This document shows, piece by piece, positions 53,634-63,601 of a stretch of 64,000 bases of DNA. Made by a program: the position numbers and the translations under genes. How positions within the stretch are numbered: position 1 is the first letter of the stretch; each line of letters begins with the position of its first letter. Source of the DNA: CAYTMY01 sp964618075 (GTDB taxonomy: Bacteria > Bacillota > Clostridia > Eubacteriales > Anaerofustaceae); assembly GCA_964618075.1 (NCBI GenBank), contig CAZTZO010000007.1, positions 1-64,000 of the forward strand. Reading direction: 5' to 3'. The notes below the pieces were generated by a model. That model was not told the DNA's origin. It saw only the letters and a list, made by a program, of their open reading frames with translations, and did not search any database.

Positions 53634-56600
53634 TTATATTTCCTCCAAACTATCTTGTGCATTATAAATAAATCGCCCAATCGTATTAAACAGCTTTTGC
53701 GGTTCCACAGGCTTTGCCAAATGAGCGTTCATGCCGGACTTCTTTGAGGCTTGCGCATCCTCATCGAACGCATTTGCGCTGAGCGCTATGATTGGTATGG
53801 TTTTAGCGTCGGGCTTGTGGGATTGTCGGATCGTTTTAGCAGCAGTTAGACCGTCCATTTCCGGCATACGAACATCCATAAGTATCAAGTCGTAATGCCC
53901 GTCCGGTTGGGACAAATAACGCTCCACAGCTTCCAGACCGTTCTTTGCGGTATCAGTTTCGCAGTTTTTTGATTCCAGCAGCCTTTTTGCCACCTCCACG
54001 TTGATATGCTTGTCGTCTACTATAAGAACGCACTTTCCCGTAAAGTCATATATTTCCGATTTACCGGCCGCTCTAAGCGTTTCCTTTTTTCCGTATGCGG
54101 CTTCAAATGCCGATATAAGGGTTGTTTGTAATACAGGCTTGGTTATAAGCAGATTGACCCCTGCTTTTTTTGCCTCATCTTCAATGGAAGCCCAATCATA
54201 GGCAGTGATAATAATAATTGTTACGTCAGGGCCTACAATCTGACGTATTCTGCGGCTTGTTTCGATGCCGTCCATCTGAGGCATTTTCCAGTCTATTAGG
54301 ATAATGTCGTAGGTTTTGTTGTCTTGCTTCCTTTTAATTACGTTATCCACCGCCTTTTGACCTGAATCGACGAATTCGGATTTCAATCCCATTTTTTCCA
54401 ATGTTGCCTTAGTCTGCTCGCAGACGGTAATATCGTCGTCCACCACCAATATCCAGAAATTGCTCGCATCCAGTCTATGTATACAGGCTGAAGCATTCGG
54501 TTGATTGTTGCTCACATTAAGAGGTACTCTTACAGTAAATTTACTGCCTGAGCCCTTTATACTTTTAACGCTTATTTCCCCGTTCATAAGCGTTACAAGA
54601 TTTTTGCATATGGCAAGTCCAAGCCCTGTACCGCCGTATACAGAGGTTCTCCCGCTCTCTTCCTGTTCAAAAGCATCAAAAATATGGCTAAGAAACTCCT
54701 CGGATATACCAATGCCCGTATCACTTACGGTAAAGCTTAAATATTCCACGTCGTTTTTCGCTTGCTGCGTATTTACTTCAAAGCGGATTTTCCCTCCGGG
54801 ATGTGTGAATTTCACAGCATTGCCTATAAGGTTGATCATCACCTGCTGGAGCTTCATTTCGTCCCCGATATAATTTGCCTGTGCAAGGCCGTCCACTACA
54901 CATTCATAGTCTATCCCTCGTTCATGCGCCTGTTCATAGCCGATAGTGTTTATATTGCGTATAAAACGCTCAAATGAGAACTCGTCCTTTCGAATCACCA
55001 CTTTCCCGCTTTCGATACGGCTCATATCCAAAATATCGTTGATAAGAGAGAGCAAAAACTGCGAGGCGGTATTTATCTTTGAAATGCAGTCTAATATCTG
55101 AAGCGAATTGTCGGCAGCCTGCTGTGCTAATGCAGCCATGCCGATTATAGCGTTCATAGGGGTGCGTATCTCGTGGCTCATGCGAGAAAGGAACTCCGTT
55201 TTCGCCGCATTGGCAATCTCCGCCTGCTCCAAGGCGCTTTTTAGCACAGCGCGCTGCTGCTCCTGCTCTATGATAATATCCGTCACATCGCTTCGGATCG
55301 CAACGAGTGTATCCTTTGCCTCGTCCAGATAACCAAAGAGCCATTTTTTTCTCTGATGCGCTACGTTGATACCAATCGTTCTTACCACAAAGCTGTAGGT
55401 CTGTTTATTTGTTAGCTCATCGCAAATATTGGCAACTGCAAATTTGCGGGTGGTTTCCTCCCGTTTTGCTTCCGAAATTTCCTGCATTGCGATAGTATTC
55501 ACCGCTTCGCTGTATGTAAACAACGTTCTTTCTGGCAGATTCTTTATATCGCTTTGATTCGCGAAAATCATTGCCTGATCGGTAGATAAATGGATCACTC
55601 CAAGCAATTCATAATCTATCTCGGAGAGTTTATCAATAACTTGCTCAATTGTCTTCTGATAATCTATATTATAAACGCTGATAAAGACCTCGATATCCTG
55701 CGTCATCGGGTTTTTCACAAGCTGCGCGTCGGCTCGAATCCATGTCTCCTTCGCACCCTCAAGGCACCATTTATAATCAAGCGTTACTGTATTTTTATTC
55801 TGTTTAAAAAGAGAAAGCAAATTTTCACGCGAAAAGATTTTTCTAAAACTCTTCTCATGCTCAGGGCTTAAAAAATGCTCGTATGCCTTTTGAAAGAAGC
55901 TGTCTACGTCCTTTTCACTACCCATTGATGCGATGGATGCAATCTTACTGTCCAGTTTTTCGCATACATTTTTTGTCAGATTGAGCCATATAAACGCTAT
56001 TGAGTTTTTACCCGTCACCTTACGCTCGTCGAGAAGCTTGGAATATTCCGCTTCACGCCGGATATTTTCTGATACATCATGTATTGACTCAATGGCATAA
56101 ACGGGATTTGCGTTATCATCAAATATGAGATCATAATCCACATGATACCAGCGTTCCTGCCCTGAAATACCGCTTGCGTGGATCGTATACGAGCCGGAGG
56201 GTACGCCGTTGTGGATATCCTGATACATACTTTTAAGCACGTCTTTTGTATCCTCACAAAAGACAGATAACTCATACAATGATTCCGGACAATTCTCCAT
56301 ATGTGCCGGCATTCCGAGTTCATCTATGATTTCGCCGTAGCGGTCGGTCGTTGCTCTCTTGATATCATAGCGTATAGTACTCTTACCGCTCTGACGGATT
56401 ACTATTTCGTTTTCTGTGTTTATTTGCGCCAGTTGATCTCGCTCCGCCTGTAAAAGATTTTGATTTTTCCTGTTTGTAATAACGACATACAACAATAACA
56501 GCACCGACACAAGCAGCATGGAGATAGTTATCATAAAGCCGACCCGTACTGAGCTAAATACAGACTGTTCCACCACATCACTTGGGATAATATTGAATAA

Positions 56601-57374
56601 CATCCAATCATTCACACCGCTTGGCATGTACACAGCGTATCGTTTCTCACCGTTTACATCATAAGTCGTTTCACCTGATTTTCCCATAGCGATGTCAGAG
56701 GCAAGAAGCTCTGCTGTTTGAGTACTGTCAACAGTTTCCAGAATGTTATTTCCCTTAATTGCTGCCTGCTCATGATTTGTCCCGACAACAATGTTGCCTT
56801 GCGAATCACATATATAAGAGTATGCCTGTCTGCTGTATGCCTCACTAACTACAAGATTTTTAAAACTGTCTATGTCTATGCTGCCGCCCAGAACACCAAC
56901 GATTACGCCGTCCTTAATAATTGGTACGGAAAGAGTGAAAACAGGCACTCCGGTCGCACGGCCCTTCTCTATTTGCTGGATTGCGCGTTTCCCGCTCATG
57001 CTCTGAATGAAGTAATCCCTATCCGATACGTCAAAGGCGTCAGCAGCCGCAGAATGAGCGGTTCCGTCCGGCTCAATAAGAAGCACATTTAAGAACAGAG
57101 TATTATCACGCACTGCCGCCAACTCCCGCATAATGATATCGTTATAGAAGATATCTGCGCCGCTTGCAACAAGCACGTTTGCATATGCCTCCAAAGTTGT
57201 AAAGCGACCGTCCAAAGACGCCTTAAGTGTTGCAATTTGCTCCTCGGCGGAATCCGTCGCCACCTGATAGGCACGCGTCTCCGCTCTTTTCACCGCCTCC
57301 CGCAAGTAGAACAGGCAAGAGAGTAAGGCAGCCAGAACCAAAAATAAACGGAATAATAATGCGAGTAAGCTCAC
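53634..57374 (-). CDS. dCache/PAS hybrid histidine kinase with two receiver domains
   Basis: 1246 residues: membrane helix (LFLVLAALLSCLFYLREAV), an extracellular double-Cache sensor (about 30-280; DRDYFIQSMSGKRAIQQIEK is a Cache mark), a second membrane helix (VGFMITISMLLVSVLLLLYVV), PAS-type regions, HisKA with phospho-His near 734 (RMSHEIRTPMN), HATPase (NLIGNAVKFTHPGG) and two receivers (Asp near 1025 in LIDWKMPQMDG and near 1165 in LMDVRMPEMDG). The natural start seems to be the ATG at 57417, which has GAGG seven bases upstream and a basic leader, but that frame shifts at the T5 run 57340-57344. The version from GTG 57374 still has an intact first helix but no ribosome site. Confidence 0.9.
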   Translation of the reverse strand: MSLLALLFRLFLVLAALLSCLFYLREAVKRAETRAYQVATDSAEEQIATLKASLDGRFTTLEAYANVLVASGADIFYNDIIMRELAAVRDNTLFLNVLLIEPDGTAHSAAADAFDVSDRDYFIQSMSGKRAIQQIEKGRATGVPVFTLSVPIIKDGVIVGVLGGSIDIDSFKNLVVSEAYSRQAYSYICDSQGNIVVGTNHEQAAIKGNNILETVDSTQTAELLASDIAMGKSGETTYDVNGEKRYAVYMPSGVNDWMLFNIIPSDVVEQSVFSSVRVGFMITISMLLVSVLLLLYVVITNRKNQNLLQAERDQLAQINTENEIVIRQSGKSTIRYDIKRATTDRYGEIIDELGMPAHMENCPESLYELSVFCEDTKDVLKSMYQDIHNGVPSGSYTIHASGISGQERWYHVDYDLIFDDNANPVYAIESIHDVSENIRREAEYSKLLDERKVTGKNSIAFIWLNLTKNVCEKLDSKIASIASMGSEKDVDSFFQKAYEHFLSPEHEKSFRKIFSRENLLSLFKQNKNTVTLDYKWCLEGAKETWIRADAQLVKNPMTQDIEVFISVYNIDYQKTIEQVIDKLSEIDYELLGVIHLSTDQAMIFANQSDIKNLPERTLFTYSEAVNTIAMQEISEAKREETTRKFAVANICDELTNKQTYSFVVRTIGINVAHQRKKWLFGYLDEAKDTLVAIRSDVTDIIIEQEQQRAVLKSALEQAEIANAAKTEFLSRMSHEIRTPMNAIIGMAALAQQAADNSLQILDCISKINTASQFLLSLINDILDMSRIESGKVVIRKDEFSFERFIRNINTIGYEQAHERGIDYECVVDGLAQANYIGDEMKLQQVMINLIGNAVKFTHPGGKIRFEVNTQQAKNDVEYLSFTVSDTGIGISEEFLSHIFDAFEQEESGRTSVYGGTGLGLAICKNLVTLMNGEISVKSIKGSGSKFTVRVPLNVSNNQPNASACIHRLDASNFWILVVDDDITVCEQTKATLEKMGLKSEFVDSGQKAVDNVIKRKQDNKTYDIILIDWKMPQMDGIETSRRIRQIVGPDVTIIIITAYDWASIEDEAKKAGVNLLITKPVLQTTLISAFEAAYGKKETLRAAGKSEIYDFTGKCVLIVDDKHINVEVAKRLLESKNCETDTAKNGLEAVERYLSQPDGHYDLILMDVRMPEMDGLTAAKTIRQSHKPDAKTIPIIALSANAFDEDAQASKKSGMNAHLAKPVEPQKLFNTIGRFIYNAQDSLEEI

Positions 57375-57495
57375 TAAGTTTCTTTTGTCCGGTCTTTTCC
57401 TTTTTATTGTTGTTCATATGGGATCCTCATCTCGTGAACAGATTTTTTAACATAGCACAGAATATTTATAGATCGTATTTGTTATATAAAGCTGT

Positions 57496-59370
57496 TTATT
57501 TCCAGACAAGCGTGATGCGCCCGTCATCGGCAGGAACGATTGTTTCGTCTTTTTTCATCTTTTCGCTCATCAAGTCTACCCAGCTTTCTTTGAAGGTTTC
57601 CGTTACCTCTGTGATATACTTATCGAAAATAGTGCCGCTCCAAAAAGCCACGCTATACTGTTTTTCAGGGTCGATTGCCGTACCGTCTGAAAGTGTCACA
57701 GAAAGCATACGTTCGCCTTGGTTCCTCCATGGCGCAACCTCACATTTGAGTCCCGAAAAAGCGTATACGCAGTCCCCTGTTTTGTTATCTGCTCCCACAG
57801 GGTCATTCAAAGCGTCCAGCAGCTGTCGGCCTGTCATGGTAGCTTTCACAAGAGTTGAATTATTTGCAAAGGAACGCGGTAAAAGTGTCTCAACATTATC
57901 CGTATTCACTTCCCCTGCAAAAATGCGCATAAGGTTGCCTCTGTAAGCGATGTTATTGGCAATCAGTCCGATGTCGGCTCCTGCTGCCTGTCTGTACATA
58001 TCCGCTATATAAAAGGAGGTTTCAAGGATTGTAAAATCCTTTTTTGCTGTAGCAACGCTTGTCGCTTTTGCAATATTCGTTCCTTGTATATTATCGGATG
58101 GTTTCGCGTTCATGGCTTCAATGCATTCGTCCACTGTCGTTTTATTAGTACTCATAAGCTTTGCGTCGGTAGTAAGCTGGTAACGTATGGTGCAATTATC
58201 TGAGGAAAAGCTAAGCAGCTGAAACTGGTGTCCCTCGTTAATTGCGGGCTGCAACGCACAAAGAGCGCTGTTTTCCGGAGGATTCACGTTTTTAACGTTA
58301 CTTATTTGCAGACTATCCGAAATAAAGACCCGCTGCCCTTCCTCGGAGCTGAAATAGCTAAGGTATCGTTCGATAGCGTCCTGCACAGCCTGAGTGCGTT
58401 TCACATTCGGCACGCCGAGTACGGCGTTATAGTATTTGCACACATATCCCATATTACCCGTTGTAGAGGGGAAGGGCATAAGAGAAAATTCAAAAGTATC
58501 GGAAGCGATATCGGAAGCTTTGAAATTAATCATGGCGATCTTTCCTGCCTTAAATTCGTTCATGCGTGTGGTAGCACTGTAGGAGAAATGCTCCTCGCGA
58601 AGTATTTTATGATCGATCAACGTCTGGACAGCATCGTACATGGGTTTTAGATGCTCAGCCGAACCGCCTGTCGCGTTCATCACCGAATCGTACCATTTGC
58701 GGTTATCCACACCGGCAAACAGCTCATCATAGAGAAAACCCTGCATAACTATCGAAAATTCGTTAGAGTATTTGGCATTGGGGTTCCACGGTTCCACTGC
58801 ACCGTTAGTATCCGCCGTGATTTGTTCGCACAAGGCGACAAACTGATCAAAAGTTGAGGGTACCTGCCAGCCATACTTATCAAAGAGCGTTTTATTATAG
58901 AGCATACACTCTACCTCAGAGGGACAGGGCAAGCAGTATATATTCCCATTTATTGCGACATTGTTAAGCGCTTCGGACTGGTAGTTGTCAACTACCGAGT
59001 CGGTGGACAGATTGACGAAATTTTTACTTATAAATTCGTCCGAAACAAGACCGCCCTGCCAGAACATGATGTCCGGCGCCAGATCGTTTTGAATCCAGTC
59101 AGCCGCAGGGTTGACGCTCTTGTTTCCACCCGTAATATCAAGACAAACGACTTGAATATCAGGGTTGAGCTGTTCGAACTGTGCTGAAAAATGTTCAATG
59201 TCAATGTTGCCGGTACGGCTTACCACAAGTGTGGTTTTTTGCGCATCAAGCTTCTTATATGTCAAAATCTCGTTGTTTGCCTGTCCGACAGACGCAGATT
59301 TTGCGCTGCAGCCAGACAATAGGCTTGTTAGAAGAATTATGCAAAATAGGATACTACACGCTTTCTTCAT
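57496..59370 (-). CDS. Solute-binding lipoprotein fused to a 5'-nucleotidase C-terminal-like domain
   Basis: 624 residues. A lipoprotein signal with lipobox LLSGC (Cys21) anchors it outside the membrane. Residues about 45-400 form a family 1 ABC-type solute-binding protein (TTLVVSRTGNIDIEHFSAQF, NDLAPDIMFWQGG, YNKTLFDKYGWQVPSTFDQF). Residues about 455-600 resemble the C-terminal substrate-binding domain of 5'-nucleotidases (GADIGLIANNIAYRG, LPRSFANNSTLVKATMTGRQ, KQYSVAFWSGTIFDKYI). The metallophosphoesterase domain that normally precedes it is absent, so no nucleotidase activity is expected. With no ABC permease genes nearby, it is probably a ligand-capturing receptor for the flanking kinases (inference). 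Its start overlaps the upstream kinase gene by 17 bases. Confidence 0.85.
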   Translation of the reverse strand: MKKACSILFCIILLTSLLSGCSAKSASVGQANNEILTYKKLDAQKTTLVVSRTGNIDIEHFSAQFEQLNPDIQVVCLDITGGNKSVNPAADWIQNDLAPDIMFWQGGLVSDEFISKNFVNLSTDSVVDNYQSEALNNVAINGNIYCLPCPSEVECMLYNKTLFDKYGWQVPSTFDQFVALCEQITADTNGAVEPWNPNAKYSNEFSIVMQGFLYDELFAGVDNRKWYDSVMNATGGSAEHLKPMYDAVQTLIDHKILREEHFSYSATTRMNEFKAGKIAMINFKASDIASDTFEFSLMPFPSTTGNMGYVCKYYNAVLGVPNVKRTQAVQDAIERYLSYFSSEEGQRVFISDSLQISNVKNVNPPENSALCALQPAINEGHQFQLLSFSSDNCTIRYQLTTDAKLMSTNKTTVDECIEAMNAKPSDNIQGTNIAKATSVATAKKDFTILETSFYIADMYRQAAGADIGLIANNIAYRGNLMRIFAGEVNTDNVETLLPRSFANNSTLVKATMTGRQLLDALNDPVGADNKTGDCVYAFSGLKCEVAPWRNQGERMLSVTLSDGTAIDPEKQYSVAFWSGTIFDKYITEVTETFKESWVDLMSEKMKKDETIVPADDGRITLVWK

Positions 59371-61966
59371 TTGTTAGACCCTCGTTATTTAGTATTGTAT
59401 TTGTCGTTTCTATAAGCTCGTTTACAAGTATCGGCTTGCCCAGATGTCCGTTCATTCCCGCTGAGCGTGCTCGCTCCACATCCTCGGCGAATATATTTGC
59501 GGTCATTGCTATTATGGGAACTGTCTTTGCCTGAGGGTGAGTACTGTTTCTTATCTCTAAAGTGGCATCATAGCCGTCCATCACAGGCATCTGAACGTCC
59601 ATATAAATCACGTCGTAATACCCATATGAAGAGTCTTTGAACTTTTCAAAGCCTTCTTTCCCATTGCTGGCGCTTTCTACACTGAAGCCCAAACGCTCTA
59701 AGAGCTTTGCCGCAATCAAAAGATTGATATTATTATCCTCACATATCAGACATCTCCTGCCTGCAAATGGCGTGTCCCCTACGCCGGATATTTTCACAGG
59801 TGCATGAGAATCCAACTGTGTAATCGTGAAGGAAAGCTCCACTGTAAATATGCTTCCCTTTTCTTGCTCGCTTTCGCAGGTGATCGTACCACCCATGGCA
59901 TTTATGTAGCTTCGGCATATGGACAGTCCGAGTCCCGTGCCTTCTATTTTGTTGACCTGTGCATTTTCCACACGGGAAAACGCTTCAAAGATATTCTTCA
60001 AATCCTTTTCTGAAATTCCTATGCCGGAATCCTCGACCTTAAAGCGTATACTTACTGCGTCTTTTCGCAAAGCAGGTAGATCATTTACCTTAAAGCGCAC
60101 TACACCGCCGCTTTGCGTAAATTTGCTGGCGTTTGAAAGCAAATTCATCAGTATTTGCGAGAGCTTCACCGGATCACCCATAACGGCGTAGCTGTGAAGC
60201 TCACTGAAATCTACGATAAAGGTCTGTTCTTTCTTTTCACAAAGCGTTCGTACAATATCTGCAATACGATTAAGCTCGATTAAGAGATTAAACGGCTCAG
60301 AGGCTATTATCAGTCGTCCGCTCTCAATACGGCTCATATCAAGAACATCGTTTATAAGCTGCAATAGATGATTCGATGACTCCCGAAGCGTATTCAGATA
60401 ATCACGCTGTTTTTCCGGCTCTCCGATGCTTTCAAGAGCAAAGTCTGCCATATTCACAATGGCATTCATTGGCGTGCGAATATCATGTGACATATTGGAG
60501 AGGAAGTGTGTTTTAGCCTGATTTGCCTGTTCAGCCATGGCAAGCGCCTCACTCACTATGGCCTGTCGCTCATAAAGAGGTGTTGCGTCCTGCACTATGA
60601 CAATGAATACTTCCTTTTTTTCACTGTTTTCCGCCGGAAATATCTGGAGCTCAAAGTAAACCGGAGTTGCTGCGGCATTGTTACGCAAAAATGTGCTTCG
60701 AAATTCGTGCTTCCCGTCCCAACCGATAAGCTGAGAATTGATCTCCTTAAGCGTCTGGGATTGCGCACCCGATACGTTCCTAAAGCGGTATCCGGAGTCG
60801 GCTCTTTCAAGATTGGAACATACCACGCCTGTGATCCTTTCGCCGTTGCCCGCACGAAAGCGAGGTTCACTTTGACCGATTTCATGCAGCGCGAAGGCTG
60901 AATTTGAGTTTTGCACCAATAGCTCCAGCATATGCTCCCGTAGGCTGATATCCTTATCAAAGCGTTTTTTGCGAGCATTGTACAGTTGCAGGAATACCAC
61001 AACGGCACCCGCGACAAATACGAGAATAACAACAATGCTCAGTGTAATAATGTAGCCAGAAAAGCGCTTTGTGGTCTGATTGACTATATTCTCCGGCACA
61101 AAATAAAATAAACGCATTTCATCATAGCCCGTTTGTATCGGAGATGAAACAACGTATTGGTCGCCTGCGTCTGTTTCACGCAAGAAAACTACGCTATCCT
61201 TTGATGTGAGCAGATCGTTTGTATTGTACGCATTGTCCGACAGTGGACGAATCACACTATTCTCCAGCAGCGCAAAAAGGTTATATACGCTATCAGAGCC
61301 AGGACGTGTCAGCTTGCTAATGAGCGCACCGTTATTATTTGTCAAATACACCAAACCCGTTCCGTCAAAGGCGCTGATTCCCATGTTGTCTAAGAAAGAA
61401 CTGAGATCCTGTTCGACTGATACCGCAACGATTTCAGAGCCGTGATACAGCGTATTTGTATTGACCGCAACAGTATAAACGACTGTTGATTCTTTGATAG
61501 ACAGAGATTCTTTGCCATCGTTGATATTGGAAACCATCTCAGATGCAATATCGTTTGCTAAAACTTTCCCATTTACATTGACCGCATAGCCGCTGCGGGT
61601 GAATAAAGTGATGTCAGAAATGTCGTAAATGTCTCGTTGAGTCGCAAGGTAATCAAGCATGGCATCATCGCTGATGTTGGCAACACAAAGGCTGTCGGCA
61701 ATGCTGTGCGCTGCGTTCCAATATTCGTTTATTTTGGTTTCAACATACAGGCGCAGCTCACGGTTGATTTCCGTCAAATGCGATGCGCTTTCCGTAGATG
61801 TATTGCTGCGGTAGCTGCTAATCAGTCCGATAAACATTATGCTCACAACGATAATGCATCCTATCAATGACAGAATTGTAATCACAACCATTTTGTCTTG
61901 CTTTTTTTGGGGGCTTATCGGGTCGATAGCGTCAGGATTTTCTTTTGCTTTCTTTTTAAAGATCAT
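59354..61966 (-). CDS. Cache-type membrane hybrid histidine kinase
   Basis: 870 residues: a cytoplasmic polar start, membrane helix (VVITILSLIGCIIVVSIMFI), extracellular Cache-like sensor (about 55-315), second helix (YIITLSIVVILVFVAGAVVV), a PAS-like segment, HisKA with phospho-His near 493 (NMSHDIRTPMN), HATPase (NLLSNASKFTQSGG, VEDSGIGIS, GTGLGLSI) and one receiver with Asp near 790 (YMDVQMPVMDG). First gene of the signalling operon; AAGGATG lies about eight bases upstream. The kinase, its receiver and the downstream Hpt protein give all phosphorelay steps except the final regulator. Confidence 0.93.
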   Translation of the reverse strand: MIFKKKAKENPDAIDPISPQKKQDKMVVITILSLIGCIIVVSIMFIGLISSYRSNTSTESASHLTEINRELRLYVETKINEYWNAAHSIADSLCVANISDDAMLDYLATQRDIYDISDITLFTRSGYAVNVNGKVLANDIASEMVSNINDGKESLSIKESTVVYTVAVNTNTLYHGSEIVAVSVEQDLSSFLDNMGISAFDGTGLVYLTNNNGALISKLTRPGSDSVYNLFALLENSVIRPLSDNAYNTNDLLTSKDSVVFLRETDAGDQYVVSSPIQTGYDEMRLFYFVPENIVNQTTKRFSGYIITLSIVVILVFVAGAVVVFLQLYNARKKRFDKDISLREHMLELLVQNSNSAFALHEIGQSEPRFRAGNGERITGVVCSNLERADSGYRFRNVSGAQSQTLKEINSQLIGWDGKHEFRSTFLRNNAAATPVYFELQIFPAENSEKKEVFIVIVQDATPLYERQAIVSEALAMAEQANQAKTHFLSNMSHDIRTPMNAIVNMADFALESIGEPEKQRDYLNTLRESSNHLLQLINDVLDMSRIESGRLIIASEPFNLLIELNRIADIVRTLCEKKEQTFIVDFSELHSYAVMGDPVKLSQILMNLLSNASKFTQSGGVVRFKVNDLPALRKDAVSIRFKVEDSGIGISEKDLKNIFEAFSRVENAQVNKIEGTGLGLSICRSYINAMGGTITCESEQEKGSIFTVELSFTITQLDSHAPVKISGVGDTPFAGRRCLICEDNNINLLIAAKLLERLGFSVESASNGKEGFEKFKDSSYGYYDVIYMDVQMPVMDGYDATLEIRNSTHPQAKTVPIIAMTANIFAEDVERARSAGMNGHLGKPILVNELIETTNTILNNEGLTNEESV

Positions 61967-62235
61967 ACTATGTACATCCTTACACCGACATAAACCGGTA
62001 AATTGTTTACTAAGGACTTGCTACTTAAATAAAAGAGTGAAGAAGCAATCATATTTAAATATCCTAGAGTCTATATTTCGTATGGCACGCCATACGTCAC
62101 ATAAGCTTTAAAAAAGATGACCGCTTATTCTTTAGCGGCCGTTATTTTTTTACTACAACCGACAACCAATTTCACTTGCCATACCCTATGGCTTTATGTT
62201 ATGCAAAAATAATATCGAAGTAATTTTGTTCGGCT
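61967..62235. terminator. Intergenic region with terminator hairpin after the TetR gene
   Basis: ACCGCT (62120-62125) and AGCGG (62134-62138) form a short stem flanked by T-rich tracts on both strands, ending the TetR transcript. The rest holds the promoter of the kinase operon. Confidence 0.55.
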
Positions 62236-62868
62236 TTATTCAGTCTGATACATTTTCAACGCTTTTTTAATAAAGTCATCAATTTGTCGCTGAGCATCGT
62301 CAGGTTCGTTGCAGTATACCTTTTTTACTGCGATATCGGCAAGAAAATTGAAGTATGTAGAGGAAAGGTAGTTTACCTCCGTATCTATATCGCTCATCAA
62401 TACGATGCTGCCGTCCTTTTTACCTGCATCAATAATCTTATATAATATCGGTCTCGGGCAGGTGTTAAGTGCCAATTTGTGGTAGATGTCGCCTCGATTT
62501 GTGCTGTTGCGATAGAGGTATACGTCGACCTCGCGTTTGAATGCGAATCTAAGCGGCTCTCTTAAAAAATATGTTCGAAGCCCCAATAAGTACGCCTCAA
62601 GCATCTCGATACCGGTCTTATTCTTTTTTTGAATATACTCCTGAGCAAGTGCGCAATTGGCAGACATTTCCTGCGCAAGCTGATCTATGGCATGAATAAT
62701 TAAATCGTCTTTTCCTGCAAAAAAACGGTTAATGCTGCGAAGCGACAATCCGGTTTCCTTGGAAAGCAGGTTTTGCGATACATTTTCTATGCCGTATTTC
62801 ATAAAACAACGCAAGGCAGCATCAATTGTTTTTTTCTTGTTCTCCAATCGGATTTCTTCGTTCTTCAT
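62236..62868 (-). CDS. TetR/AcrR family transcriptional regulator
   Basis: 210 residues. The N-terminal helix-turn-helix reads KKTIDAALRCFMKYGIENVS, LLSKETGLSLRSINRFFAGK and DDLIIHAIDQLA. A helical ligand-binding/dimer domain follows. The start at 62868 has GGGG eight bases upstream. It lies just upstream of the kinase operon on the same strand, separated by a hairpin, so it may or may not control it. The promoter carries two copies of ATTTGTTCAAT that could be its own operator. Confidence 0.85.
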   Translation of the reverse strand: MKNEEIRLENKKKTIDAALRCFMKYGIENVSQNLLSKETGLSLRSINRFFAGKDDLIIHAIDQLAQEMSANCALAQEYIQKKNKTGIEMLEAYLLGLRTYFLREPLRFAFKREVDVYLYRNSTNRGDIYHKLALNTCPRPILYKIIDAGKKDGSIVLMSDIDTEVNYLSSTYFNFLADIAVKKVYCNEPDDAQRQIDDFIKKALKMYQTE

Positions 62869-62896
62869 GCTTAACCCCAGATATAAAGTGCCATTC

Positions 62897-62923
62897 ATTT
62901 GTTCAATTATTTATTTGTTCAAT
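62897..62923. promoter_or_regulatory. Direct repeat ATTTGTTCAAT upstream of the TetR gene
   Basis: Exact copies at 62897-62907 and 62913-62923 (16-base period) lie 29 bases upstream of the TetR start codon. A TetR autoregulatory operator is a reasonable guess; such sites are normally palindromic, which weakens it. Confidence 0.45.
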
Positions 62924-63150
62924 AATTCATAATTATTTTATCTTATTATTCGACATATTACAACCTGTTTTGGCGCAAAAATAAGCTTCCACGCTAAGAA
63001 AAAAATGATTATAAAGCGAGCTTTTATATACTTAAACAAATCATGAAATAAACTATGCTTATTTGACGGTAAAGAGCCTATATTGTATAATGAATTTCAT
63101 TAAGTTAAATGAAGCAAGCGGATATTTATATGACAGGATAAGGAGAAATA

Positions 63151-63342
63151 ATGAAAAATAGCAATTTAAACATAGTATGGTGTATATCCCTTTTGATTAT
63201 CGGTATAGCAACAATTATATTAGCCGGAACAAATATCATCGACATAGAGTTATCAGATACGTTTACAAGAGTTATCGGAATTATTGAGATTATAGCCTTA
63301 CCGGTATTAGTATTTACATCTATAAAGAAAATCAAAAGATAA
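63151..63342 (+). CDS. Small two-helix membrane protein (63 aa)
   Basis: 63 residues with two hydrophobic segments (IVWCISLLIIGIATIILAG and VIGIIEIIALPVLVFTSI), a short acidic loop between them and a basic end (KKIKR). A clear ribosome site (AAGGAG) lies seven bases before the ATG. No family recognised. It stands alone between the TetR gene and the repeat-rich tail. Confidence 0.7.
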   Translation: MKNSNLNIVWCISLLIIGIATIILAGTNIIDIELSDTFTRVIGIIEIIALPVLVFTSIKKIKR

Positions 63343-63422
63343 GCTTTGATTGCCGGTCGAAATAACATTTATCATTACTTCATAAGTGTTGCGTTTATTA
63401 AAGCCTATTTACAGTGCAGGTT

Positions 63423-63490
63423 GATATTACGAAAACTTTATATGGCGGCAAAATACATGAGCGTAGCGCTTGATAGTGCGAAGCGAAGAA
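63423..63490 (+). repeat. 68-bp direct repeat, copy 1
   Basis: Begins GATATTACGAAAACTTTATA and includes ATGAGCGTAGCGCTT and GTGCGAAGCGAA. It matches copy 2 at 63933-64000 with seven differences in 68 bases. Confidence 0.9.
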
Positions 63491-63601
63491 CCTTATTAAG
63501 TAAGAATCTTTAAATATTATATTTTGACGATATAAAAAAACGCCCTTGCCTCTCAGGCCTTAAGCTTTGCTTATAAAAACATGACGGTACCATTTAAGAA
63601 A

